Part shown: positions 7,934-15,418 of the stretch, piece after piece
Layout of the letters: each line of letters begins with the position of its first letter
Position numbering within the stretch: the stretch's first letter is position 1
Origin: Planctomycetaceae bacterium
GTDB taxonomy: Bacteria; Planctomycetota; Planctomycetia; Planctomycetales; Planctomycetaceae
Direction: 5' to 3'
Length of the DNA: 18,863 bases
Assembly: GCA_003503535.1 (NCBI GenBank)
Contig: DOCI01000015.1
Location: forward strand, 1-18,863
The notes under the pieces: generated by a model
Told to the model about the DNA's origin: nothing
Seen by the model: only the letters and a program-made list of their open reading frames with translations
Database searches by the model: none
Translations under genes and position numbers: made by a program

Positions 7934-9305
7934 CAATCCGCTTTTTCCAAATGGCGACCTGCTCAGCCACTCTTCCAGGCCCGCCGGAACCTTCACTCAC
8001 AAAGGCTTTGATGGCATTGCGAACGCCAAGAATTTCGTAAACGTCCTCTTCAATACTGGAGCAGGCGGCTTGAAACTTTTCCAAGGACAACTCGGCCAGC
8101 CGTACGTTTTCCTTCTCACACAAGGAAACTAGCGAGCCGACGGTTTCGTGTCCGGTTCGCATTGGTACCCCTTTTTTGATGAGGTATTCCATCAAAGTCG
8201 TTGCATCCAGAAAACCTTCTTCCAGGCGGGAATTGATACGATCGACATTCAACTCAGCCGATTCCACAATTGCCGCTGCCAGTTCCAGACAGGCGGTGAC
8301 GGTATCATAAGCATCAAAGACTGGAATTTTATCTTCCTGTAAATCACGGTTATAAGCCAGAGGCAGACTTTTCGTGAGAGTCAACAGGTGTTGATTAGCC
8401 GCAATCACACGAGCCGATTTTCCCCGGATCAATTCCAGGACATCGGGATTCCGCTTTTGCGGCATGATGGATGAACCGGTGGTGAAGGCATCGGGAATAG
8501 AAATGAAGTTGAATTCGGTTGTGAACCACAAAATCCACTCTTCTGCCCAACTGCTCAAATGCACGGCGATGATCGCCAGGTCCGAGACAAATTCAATCAG
8601 AAAATCCCGATCACTGGAAATGTCCAGGCTGTTTGCTGAGACCGCTTCAAACCCGAGAAGTTCAGCCGTTCTTTGACGATTGATCGGCAAAGATGTTCCC
8701 GCCAAAGCAGCCGCTCCCAGAGGACAACTGTTCGTGCGACGTCGGCAATCGACCAACCGCTGGCGGTCACGTTCAAACTTTTCACACCAGGCCAGCCAGT
8801 AATGATTGGCCATCACGGGTTGTGCACGTTGCAGATGCGTAAAGGCAGGCAGCACCACTTCGGTATCCCGTTCACAGCGTTCCACAAACGCTTGCTGCAG
8901 ATCTTCAAGCAGGTCAATCAACTGATCGATTGCGTGTCGCAGAAAGAGTTTGACATCCGTCGAAACCTGATCGTTTCGACTGCGCCCCGTGTGCAGCTTG
9001 CGACCAGTGTCTCCCGTGCGGTTCGTCAATTCCCGCTCGATATGCATGTGAATATCTTCGAGTTCAATGCGATATTCAAACTGACCAGCCGCAATTTCCT
9101 GACCGATCTCGTCAAGTGTATTGCAGATCGTCTCCCGTTCGTCCGTAGTGATCAGGCCGACTTCAGAAAGCATCGTCGCATGAGCTTTTGAGCCCTGGAT
9201 ATCAAAGGGAGCCAGTCGGGCATCAAAACTGATCGACTCGGTGAACCGCTCCACACGCTGATCTGTCGCCTGTGAAAACCGACCACCCCAAGCTTTTTCT
9301 GCCAC
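7920..9305 (-). CDS. argH: Argininosuccinate lyase
   Basis: The 461-aa protein cleaves argininosuccinate to arginine and fumarate, the last step of arginine synthesis. It is a homotetramer of the fumarase/aspartase superfamily. Visible motifs are W-G-G-R-F at the N terminus, [12 protein letters not shown] (substrate loop), T-H-L-Q-R-A-Q (catalytic His region) and the superfamily signature [12 protein letters not shown] with the catalytic Ser. Length is typical. The start is GTG at 9305, supported by AAGGA seven bases upstream. It is followed directly by truA, and preceded 146 bp upstream by a small membrane-protein gene with a repeat pair in between. No other arginine gene is in the window. 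Confidence 0.97.
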   Translation of the reverse strand: MAEKAWGGRFSQATDQRVERFTESISFDARLAPFDIQGSKAHATMLSEVGLITTDERETICNTLDEIGQEIAAGQFEYRIELEDIHMHIERELTNRTGDTGRKLHTGRSRNDQVSTDVKLFLRHAIDQLIDLLEDLQQAFVERCERDTEVVLPAFTHLQRAQPVMANHYWLAWCEKFERDRQRLVDCRRRTNSCPLGAAALAGTSLPINRQRTAELLGFEAVSANSLDISSDRDFLIEFVSDLAIIAVHLSSWAEEWILWFTTEFNFISIPDAFTTGSSIMPQKRNPDVLELIRGKSARVIAANQHLLTLTKSLPLAYNRDLQEDKIPVFDAYDTVTACLELAAAIVESAELNVDRINSRLEEGFLDATTLMEYLIKKGVPMRTGHETVGSLVSLCEKENVRLAELSLEKFQAACSSIEEDVYEILGVRNAIKAFVSEGSGGPGRVAEQVAIWKKRIDERS

Positions 9306-9362
9306 AACGCTGTCCTTTTATGATGCTGTCGTACTAAAAATAATAAGATCTTAGATATTGGG

Positions 9363-9439
9363 TGGCACGTCCCTGAGCAACGCGAAGGGCGTGGGATACG
9401 GTATTCATCACGCCTCTCTCTTCGTTCTGGAACGTGCCA
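9363..9439. repeat. Convergent REP-like pair, TGGCACG...GGCGTG family
   Basis: Two 31-nt arms face each other over 77 bp: 9363-9393 on the plus strand and 9409-9439 on the minus strand. Each starts TGGCACGT and ends GGCGTG, with 23 of 31 positions identical by eye. A 30-nt single copy lies at 6759-6788. The pair sits between argH and the small gene upstream of it, so it would be transcribed if those genes share an mRNA. Confidence 0.65.
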
Positions 9440-9451
9440 TTTATTAATGCC

Positions 9452-9583
9452 TTAGATTTGAAAATCATTCAGTGGGGCTTCCCGTCGTTCCCCTTTGTCG
9501 AATCGATCAAAAATCCAATTGACGATCACGCCCCACAATATGGGAATCGTCAGGCAGGCCAGGATGTAAAGGAACTGTTGCAT
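9452..9583 (-). CDS. Small single-TM membrane peptide (43 aa), hypothetical
   Basis: ATG at 9583 to TAA at 9452 encodes 43 residues. After M-Q-Q there is one strongly hydrophobic helix (about 4-25, containing L-A-C-L-T-I-P-I-L-W-G-V-I-V-N-W). A short charged, amphipathic cytoplasmic-type tail follows, with R-F-D-K-G-E-R-R and the ending P-L-N-D-F-Q-I. Codon use in the hydrophobic part has the C/G-rich third positions of the neighbouring genes (TAC, ATC, CTG, GCC, TGC, CTG, ACG), which favours a real gene over chance. No clear ribosome site precedes it. It lies 146 bp upstream of argH on the same strand and is divergent from the HIT gene. Function unknown. It is not recognised as a named family. 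Confidence 0.6.
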   Translation of the reverse strand: MQQFLYILACLTIPILWGVIVNWIFDRFDKGERREAPLNDFQI

Positions 9584-9608
9584 AATTAGTTACTTCAGTT
9601 CAACAAGT

Positions 9609-9678
9609 TGTAGGTCAGGCACTGCCTGACGACAAACGAGGTGGCACACACATTTCGTCAGGCAGTGCCTGACCTACA
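9609..9678. repeat. Perfect 22-nt inverted pair of nested palindromes (REPIN-like)
   Basis: The arm at 9609-9630 is T-GTAG followed by GTCAGGCA-C-TGCCTGAC. The arm at 9657-9678 is its exact reverse complement, ending CTAC-A. Each arm is itself an 8-bp hairpin with a one-base centre, and the 26-bp spacer contains GGTGGCAC. The structure lies between the divergent small membrane gene and the HIT gene, 58 bp before the HIT start codon. Just after it (about 9680-9718) is an A/C-rich stretch with TTCAACTC repeated. Confidence 0.8.
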
Positions 9679-9735
9679 GTGCTGAACCCTCAACCTTCAA
9701 CTCTGAACATTCAACTCAGAATATAGGAGAATTCT

Positions 9736-10278
9736 ATGTCACTGGAAACGATTTGGGCGCCGTGGCGGCTGGATTACATTGCGAAAGATGAAAAAGAGAA
9801 GTCTCAGGTCGAGCAACCTGAAAAAAGCGTCCAACCGAAATCGGACTGTTTTCTGTGCGATTATCGTCAGCAGCCCGAGAATGATAAGAAAAATCATGTG
9901 CTGCTGCGGGGTGAGAAGACGTTTATTGTGTTTAACCGTTTTCCCTATAATAACGGTCATCTGCTGATTGCCCCGCAGGAACATCTGGGCGATTTGACGG
10001 AAATCCCAGTCGATGTGCAGGCCGAATGCCAGGCAATGCTGGTTAAAATGGTGGAGGTTTTACGGAAAGTCGTCCATCCGGATGGCTTCAATATTGGATT
10101 AAATCTTGGACAGGTCGCAGGGGCAGGGCTGCCGGGGCATCTGCACTGGCACATCGTGCCCCGCTGGAATGGAGACGCCAATTTCATGCCTGTGCTGGCC
10201 AATACCAAAGTGATTCCGCAGTCGCTGGAAGCCCTTTATGAACTCCTGGAGAAGGAATTGACAGGAAAACACGCCTGA
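9736..10278 (+). CDS. HIT-family nucleotide hydrolase/phosphorylase
   Basis: The 180-aa protein carries the histidine-triad motif G-H135-L-H137-W-H139-I-V-P-R-W, whose middle His is the expected nucleophile. It also has F-N-x-x-P-Y-N-N-G-H-L-L-I-A-P, typical of the HIT fold, and a zinc-type C-F-L-C pair (Cys38, Cys41). The N-terminal T-I-W-A-P-W-R-x-x-Y-I is characteristic of the HIT branch annotated as Ap4A phosphorylase-like in bacteria. Likely substrates are dinucleoside polyphosphates or nucleotide conjugates; the exact one is not determinable. The insertion at about 18-35 is Lys/Glu-rich. Start is well supported by AGGAG a few bases before the ATG. It has its own upstream region with a repeat pair, and a weak hairpin follows it. 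Confidence 0.92.
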   Translation: MSLETIWAPWRLDYIAKDEKEKSQVEQPEKSVQPKSDCFLCDYRQQPENDKKNHVLLRGEKTFIVFNRFPYNNGHLLIAPQEHLGDLTEIPVDVQAECQAMLVKMVEVLRKVVHPDGFNIGLNLGQVAGAGLPGHLHWHIVPRWNGDANFMPVLANTKVIPQSLEALYELLEKELTGKHA

Positions 10279-10317
10279 ATGCGAATGCCGACAAAGTTCA
10301 TAAATCTATGAAAATGA

Positions 10318-10338
10318 GAGACTTACGGAGTCTTCTTT
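10318..10338 (+). terminator. Weak intrinsic terminator after the HIT gene
   Basis: GAGACT (10318-10323) pairs with AGTCTT (10329-10334) over a five-base loop, followed by a T-rich TCTTT. It lies 40 bp after the stop codon. The stem is short, so this is a tentative call. Confidence 0.4.
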
Positions 10339-10395
10339 GCATCGATCAACGTAATTGACTAAGTTGATATCTCACAAAAGGGTCATAATTGCACA

Positions 10396-10423
10396 TTAAC
10401 GTTGGGTTGGCTGATGTTACAAT
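10396..10423 (+). promoter_or_regulatory. Candidate promoter for the first PQQ-like gene
   Basis: TTAACG (10396-10401) and TACAAT (10418-10423) are spaced by 16 bp. Transcription would start near 10430. That is downstream of in-frame TTG and ATG codons at 10402 and 10414, and agrees with translation from a later ATG (10462 or 10501). Consensus match only. Confidence 0.3.
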
Positions 10424-10500
10424 ATGGGCTCAAGCGTTCATTCTGGAGTCATGAAAAGAGTATGCTTATTAACGTTCAGGTTGCTCGAGTGTTGAATCAC

Positions 10501-11787
10501 ATGGTCACCACCGCTCAACGGTTTTCCGTTGCGACGCTGCTGATTGCTGCTGCACTCTATTGTACTGCTTCTGTTCAGGCTCAATCCGAATGGATCGAGT
10601 TCCGCGGACCAAATGGAACTGGTCATGCCGATCAGGCTCATCCTCCAATTACCTGGAGCGAAACCGAGAACGTCGCCTGGAAAACAGAAATCCCCGGACG
10701 AGGCTGGTCATCTCCGGTTGTTGCAGACGGTCGTGTCTGGCTGACGACGGCAACCGAAGACGGCAAAGAGATGTCCGTTTTGTGTGTCGATGCCAATAGC
10801 GGGAAGATGCTGCAGAATAAAGTGATCTTCACGAATGAAGAACTTCGTGAAATTCATGTGACAAACAGCTACGCCTCGCCGACACCCTATATCGATGGGG
10901 ATCGGGTTTATGTGCATTTCGGGAGTTACGGAACCGCATGCCTGAACGCAGAGACCTGCGAGAAACTCTGGGAACGTCGCGATCTTCCCTGCCATCACTG
11001 GCGAGGTCCTGGTTCGTCGCCCATTGTTTATCGGGATCTGGTTTTCATTCACTACGATGGTTTCGATTTTCAGTACATCGTAGCCCTGAATAAAAAGACG
11101 GGAGAAACGGTCTGGAAGAAAGATCGGATCGATCTGTTCGATACCGACAACGGAGACCACAAAAAAGCATACGGCACCCCATCTATATTTACAGTGGATG
11201 GTCGGGATCTGTTAATCAGCCCGTATGCGAAAGCGGCGATTGCTTACGATCCTTTAACGGGTGAAGAAGTCTGGTGGGTGCAATATGAGCAACATTCGAC
11301 AGCAAACCGGCCCTTGTTTGATGGGAAGACCATTTACATTGGAACCGGTTTCGGCAAGGGTAGCATCATGGCGGTCAACCCAAGTGGGGCGAAGGGGAAT
11401 GTGACAGAGTCGCATATCCTCTGGGAATTGAATCGGACGATGCCATCGAAGCCGTCTCAGTTGTTGATTGACGGAAAGATTTACGCGATCGCCGACAAGA
11501 TTGGCGTCGCCTCGTGCGTTGATGCGGTGACGGGTGAACTGGCGTGGCAGGAACGGGTCGGCGGAACATTTTCCGCATCACTCATTTACGCAGGCGGTCA
11601 TATTTATTTCTGTGATGAAGATGGGAAGACGACTGTTGTCACACCAGGTGACACTTTAAATATCGTGGCGGAAAATCGGCTCGATCAGGGATGTATGGCA
11701 ACTCCCGCACCGGTAGATTCCGCATTGTATCTACGTACAAAATCGCATTTGTATCGTCTTGAGTCCGCTCAGAAAGCGGACCAGTAA
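10501..11787 (+). CDS. Exported PQQ-like beta-propeller protein (first paralogue)
   Basis: The 428-aa protein has a clear Sec signal peptide from the ATG at 10501: a short basic n-region ending in Arg, the hydrophobic F-S-V-A-T-L-L-I-A-A-A-L-Y and the cleavage-type V-Q-A-Q. The mature part opens with E-W-I-E-F-R-G-P-N-G-T-G and carries about five blade motifs of the D/N-x-x-T/S-G-E-x-x-W type, the signature of PQQ-like quinoprotein repeats. No catalytic residues of alcohol dehydrogenases are obvious, so it is treated as a propeller of unknown role outside the cytoplasmic membrane. The frame is open back to a TTG at 10402, with an ATG at 10462. The 10501 start gives a normal signal peptide and nearly the same length as the third paralogue (427 aa). 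The W-S-E-T-E-N-V-x-W-K-T motif is shared with that paralogue. The next gene begins 16 bp downstream. Confidence 0.88.
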   Translation: MVTTAQRFSVATLLIAAALYCTASVQAQSEWIEFRGPNGTGHADQAHPPITWSETENVAWKTEIPGRGWSSPVVADGRVWLTTATEDGKEMSVLCVDANSGKMLQNKVIFTNEELREIHVTNSYASPTPYIDGDRVYVHFGSYGTACLNAETCEKLWERRDLPCHHWRGPGSSPIVYRDLVFIHYDGFDFQYIVALNKKTGETVWKKDRIDLFDTDNGDHKKAYGTPSIFTVDGRDLLISPYAKAAIAYDPLTGEEVWWVQYEQHSTANRPLFDGKTIYIGTGFGKGSIMAVNPSGAKGNVTESHILWELNRTMPSKPSQLLIDGKIYAIADKIGVASCVDAVTGELAWQERVGGTFSASLIYAGGHIYFCDEDGKTTVVTPGDTLNIVAENRLDQGCMATPAPVDSALYLRTKSHLYRLESAQKADQ

Positions 11788-11803
11788 TCGTAACGACGAA
11801 CAG

Positions 11804-13174
11804 ATGGCGATGTATTCCACAAAGAGCAGGAGCGTGTTGGTGTACACTCAGATTCTCACTTTCGGAGCGGCTCTCGGCAGTCTGGCATTCATTGCCGGTT
11901 GCGGAAATGACGAGTCACCGATGCTGTCAAAAACTTCGGATGCTTCGGACACGGTCGTCCGCAGCACTTCGAAAACCGAGACCGCCCCAGCTCCCAAGCC
12001 GGGGACGGCAACCTGGCCACATTGGCGTGGACCTCATGAAGATGGCATCTCCCGGGAAAAAATCGATGGCGATGCCCTGAATGGCATGCCTCCGATCACC
12101 TGGCGACACAACATCGGCATCGGCTATAGCACCGTCAGCATTGCCGATAACCGGCTCTACACGATGGGGCATCCCGAAGGGACCGATCATGAAACGGTCT
12201 GGTGTCTGGATGCAGAATCCGGCAAGGTTCATTGGTCGCTCACTTACCCTTGTCCCCTGTTGGATCACCTGCACAAAGGTGGGCCAGGAGCAACTCCAAC
12301 GATTGATGGCAATGCCGTTTATGTAAACAGTCGCGAAGGCGAAGTCCGCCGTATTGATGCGAGCACCGGCAACGTCACCTGGGAGATCGATCTGAGTGAA
12401 CTTCTCGAAATCCCTCTCCCGGAATGGGGGTTTACTTGTTCTGTAATCGTTCGCGGCGACGAGCTGATTCTCGAAGCTGGTCGCGTGATTGGTCTGAATA
12501 AAGAAACCGGCGAACTCAAATGGCAGACTGAGGCACACGTGCCCGGTTACGGCACGCCCGAAGTCTTCGAGTTTGAGGGGAGACCTTATCTGGCTGCGTT
12601 GAATAACGAAGGGGTCTCGCTGGTCGATCTGGAGAAGAAAGCGGAGATCGCCTTTTACGAATGGGAATCTCCCTACGACACGAACTCGACGACGCCCCTC
12701 TGGCATCAAGGGCAACTGTTTGTTTCGACTGGCTACAATATCGGTTGCGGCATGCTCGATTTCGATGGCCAGGAATTGACGCTCGACTGGCAGAATAAAA
12801 ACATGCGGAACCATATGAATTCCTGTGTTCTCAAAGATGGCTGGCTGTATGGCTTCGATGGGAATTCTCACAACCGCCGAACGGTTACGCTCAAATGCGT
12901 GAACTGGAACACGGGCGAACTCAGCTGGACGGAACGCGATCTGGGTTGCGGTGCTTTGGTCGCGACTCAAGAGCATCTGATCATTTTGAGCGATGAAGGC
13001 GAACTGGTTCTGGCCGATTTGGATCCACAAAGCTTCAGGGAACGGGGACGCTTGAAAGTTCTCGACGAACAATGCTGGACTATGCCCGTGTTATGCAATG
13101 GGTACGTTTACTGCCGCGGAGCGGAGGGCTCACTTGCGTGTGTCGATTTGGATACTGTGCGAGCAGCTGAGTAG
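11804..13174 (+). CDS. PQQ-like beta-propeller lipoprotein (second paralogue)
   Basis: The 456-aa protein starts with a lipoprotein signal: hydrophobic segment to about residue 31, then I-A-G-C with the lipidated Cys at 33. A Ser/Thr/Pro-rich spacer follows, then the family opening W-P-H-W-R-G-P-H-E-D-G-I-S and four clear blade motifs (such as N-K-E-T-G-E-L-K-W). It should be tethered to a membrane and face the periplasm-like compartment. Its sequence is clearly more distant from the other two propellers than those are from each other. The frame opens at a TTG inside the upstream gene, but the ATG at 11804 (or 11810) lies 16 bp after that gene's stop and gives a proper signal sequence, so it is preferred. 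No Shine-Dalgarno is visible, and translation may depend on the upstream gene. Probably co-transcribed with it. Confidence 0.88.
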   Translation: MAMYSTKSRSVLVYTQILTFGAALGSLAFIAGCGNDESPMLSKTSDASDTVVRSTSKTETAPAPKPGTATWPHWRGPHEDGISREKIDGDALNGMPPITWRHNIGIGYSTVSIADNRLYTMGHPEGTDHETVWCLDAESGKVHWSLTYPCPLLDHLHKGGPGATPTIDGNAVYVNSREGEVRRIDASTGNVTWEIDLSELLEIPLPEWGFTCSVIVRGDELILEAGRVIGLNKETGELKWQTEAHVPGYGTPEVFEFEGRPYLAALNNEGVSLVDLEKKAEIAFYEWESPYDTNSTTPLWHQGQLFVSTGYNIGCGMLDFDGQELTLDWQNKNMRNHMNSCVLKDGWLYGFDGNSHNRRTVTLKCVNWNTGELSWTERDLGCGALVATQEHLIILSDEGELVLADLDPQSFRERGRLKVLDEQCWTMPVLCNGYVYCRGAEGSLACVDLDTVRAAE

Positions 13175-13334
13175 TCCCCAAGACTTTGCGTTTTGGAAAT
13201 TCTTCAATAAACGACGGCCTCTCTGGCTCGATATTTCTCTTCTCGATTCGTATAGTTCCGCAGCGATGCTTCCAGGGATTTTCAGGTGATATGGAGAAAT
13301 CCTGCCTGAAGAGGAAGCGTTGGGATCATTGGGG

Positions 13335-15308
13335 ATGAAGATGAGAATCGCTCAGCTGGAGGATTTGTCTTATCTGGAGCATCTGGAAACGCTCTGTTTT
13401 CCGGAAAGCCGCCGGAGTCCGCGGCGTTCTTTGAGAATGAGTATTCAAAGTGCCTCGCAAATTGTGATGATCTGCGAAACGAAAACGGAAGAGGGACCGC
13501 CTCAAAAAGTTGGAGCAGTCATTCTCCTCAACTATAAGAACTCCCTGCGAATTTACTCGCTGGCGATTGATCCTCAATTTCAGTCTCAGGGGTTTGGCAG
13601 TCTGATTCTTGAAGATGTACTCGCACATGCCCGCCAACATGGCTATCGCCGGGTTTCACTGGAAGCGGATTCCGGGAATAAAAAGCTGATTCGTTTTTAT
13701 GAACGATTTGGTTTTGAAGTGACCGACACACTGCCCGATTATTACGCCAAAGGGGAACCGGCTGTCCGGATGCGGAAGGAGTTGTTTGCGGACGACTTGC
13801 CTCAAGTCGATGAACGCCCCAACGTGATCGTCGTAGAAAATGCGAAACACTGGCCTTTCGAGATCCCCGGCACTCAGGTCGTCCTGGCAACGACTTATCT
13901 CTCCTCATCTCGATATCAAAACTCCAGCCTGTTTCGAGTGTTCAATCTTTGCCGTTCGTTCAAGCCGCATAAATTTGGATACTATGTCTCGCTGCTTGCC
14001 TCGGCTCGCGATCAACGCGTCATTCCCAATGTGACGGCTCTGCGAGATCTTTCCAGTGTCTCGCTCGTTCAGAGTGTTGCTGATGATGTGGAAGAAGCGA
14101 TTCAGGAGCATCTCAAGAATGTCTCCGGGCGAGAGTTCAGTCTGGAAGTTTATTTTGAAAACACTCCTGCTCCGGGTCTGTCTGCTCTGGCCAAACTGCT
14201 GGCTCATCAGTTTGAACTGCTGTTGTTTCGAGTCAAGTTTGTGAAAGAAGAAGACCGCTGGGAGATCCAGCAGGTTCAACTGCTCTCACTCCCAAATGTT
14301 ATCAAAGAGCATGCCGGGGAGATCGAAACGCATGCGGCCAAGTACTTCCAGCGTAAACGTTTTCATCGAGCCCGTTTCAAGCACTTCCATTACGACCTCG
14401 GCATCCTGATCAATCCCCAGGAAAAAACACCTCCCTCGTGCCAGGAAGCATTGCATCGGATGCGTTCTGCTGCGGAAAAAGTCGGTTTTTACACGGAATT
14501 TATCACAAAGCAGGATTACAACCGGATCTGCGAATTCGATGCCCTCTTCATTCGCGAAACCACTTCCGTCGATCATTACACTTACCGCTTTTCTCGGAGA
14601 GCGTATGCTGAAGGTCTGATTGTGATCGACGATCCCTGGTCGATTCTCCGTTGCTCGAACAAAATGTATCTTTACGAACGGCTCTCCCGAGCCCGCGTTC
14701 GACAACCGCGATCCTGGCTGATTTGCAAGGAGACACCTGAAGCACTGAATCTGGATCACTTCGAATTTCCCATCGTTTTGAAACTACCCGACAGCTGCTT
14801 TTCGGCAGGGGTCTTCAAAGTGAAGGACAAGTCGGAGATGGGGGAGAAGCTTGATTTATTGTTCAAGACATCTGAAGTTGTGATCGCTCAGGAGTTTTTG
14901 CAAACTCCGTTCGACTGGCGCATCGGTGTGCTCGATGGAAGTCCTTTATATGCCTGCAAATATCACATGGCTCGCGGGCACTGGCAGATCTATAACTGGA
15001 GCCTGACCGATAAACAGGACATCGAAGGCGATGCCGAAACGCTGGCATTGAATCAAGTCCCTGCTCACGTTCTGCAGACCGCCGTCAAAGGGGCGGCTCT
15101 GATTGGAGATGGACTTTATGGAGTCGACCTGAAAGAGCATCAGGGAAAAGCCTATATCATTGAAATTAACGACAATCCGAATATCGATGCCGGAGTCGAA
15201 GATGCCATTCTGCAGGATGATCTTTATCTGCAACTGATGAATTCGTTCTACAATCGAATCGAACGCGAACGGAAGTCTCCACACTTTGTCTCGTTCCGGG
15301 AGGATTGA
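13335..15308 (+). CDS. GNAT acetyltransferase – RLAN – RimK-type ATP-grasp ligase fusion
   Basis: The 657-aa protein has three parts. (1) A GNAT domain at about 1-145, with the acetyl-CoA loop Q-S-Q-G-F-G and the F-Y-E-R-F-G-F-E-V end. (2) An RLAN-like domain (RimK-like ATP-grasp N-terminal) at about 160-325, recognised by K-F-G-Y-Y-V-S-L-L-A-S-A-R-x-Q-R-V-I-P. (3) A RimK-type ATP-grasp at about 350-645, with K-L-P-D-S-C-F-S-A-G-V (nucleotide loop), Q-E-F-L, and the metal site E610-I-N612-D-N614-P. ATP-grasp enzymes of this clade join a carboxylate to an amine, making peptide or amide bonds. With a fused acetyltransferase, it may both ligate and acylate a small peptide or amino-acid substrate in the cytoplasm. 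Start: the ATGs at 13335 and 13341 are both possible, with GGGG upstream of the second; a TTG at 13320 is less likely. It lies between two propeller genes, 160 bp after one and 110 bp before the next. Confidence 0.88.
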   Translation: MKMRIAQLEDLSYLEHLETLCFPESRRSPRRSLRMSIQSASQIVMICETKTEEGPPQKVGAVILLNYKNSLRIYSLAIDPQFQSQGFGSLILEDVLAHARQHGYRRVSLEADSGNKKLIRFYERFGFEVTDTLPDYYAKGEPAVRMRKELFADDLPQVDERPNVIVVENAKHWPFEIPGTQVVLATTYLSSSRYQNSSLFRVFNLCRSFKPHKFGYYVSLLASARDQRVIPNVTALRDLSSVSLVQSVADDVEEAIQEHLKNVSGREFSLEVYFENTPAPGLSALAKLLAHQFELLLFRVKFVKEEDRWEIQQVQLLSLPNVIKEHAGEIETHAAKYFQRKRFHRARFKHFHYDLGILINPQEKTPPSCQEALHRMRSAAEKVGFYTEFITKQDYNRICEFDALFIRETTSVDHYTYRFSRRAYAEGLIVIDDPWSILRCSNKMYLYERLSRARVRQPRSWLICKETPEALNLDHFEFPIVLKLPDSCFSAGVFKVKDKSEMGEKLDLLFKTSEVVIAQEFLQTPFDWRIGVLDGSPLYACKYHMARGHWQIYNWSLTDKQDIEGDAETLALNQVPAHVLQTAVKGAALIGDGLYGVDLKEHQGKAYIIEINDNPNIDAGVEDAILQDDLYLQLMNSFYNRIERERKSPHFVSFRED

Positions 15309-15418
15309 TCCGCTTATGGAATACAGGCACGATGCGAAGTCGCATTCGATTCGAAGGAATGGTATTGTAAACTGACTTCACATCAGCCTGAAAATGAATA
15401 TCGCCAGAGGAAATCAAT

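Noticed and set aside
6922..9678. Possible CRISPR array made from repeated palindromes
   Set aside because: Repeats occur as inverted pairs of several different sequences, not as a run of identical direct repeats with regular spacers, and no cas-like gene is nearby.
11927..13072. A 381-codon open frame on the minus strand
   Set aside because: It lies fully antisense to the propeller lipoprotein gene, whose signal peptide and blade motifs are clear. The antisense product shows no recognisable domain and is explained by the codon bias of the real gene.
13178..13196. CCAAGAC/GTTTTGG hairpin just after the propeller lipoprotein gene
   Set aside because: The stem includes a G-T pair and is followed by AAATTC rather than a T-run, so it does not meet the pattern of an intrinsic terminator.
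15332..15345. ATGCGA/TCGCAT palindrome before the third propeller gene
   Set aside because: Only six base pairs with no T-run, no facing partner and no copy seen elsewhere in the window; too short to call as a repeat or regulatory site.
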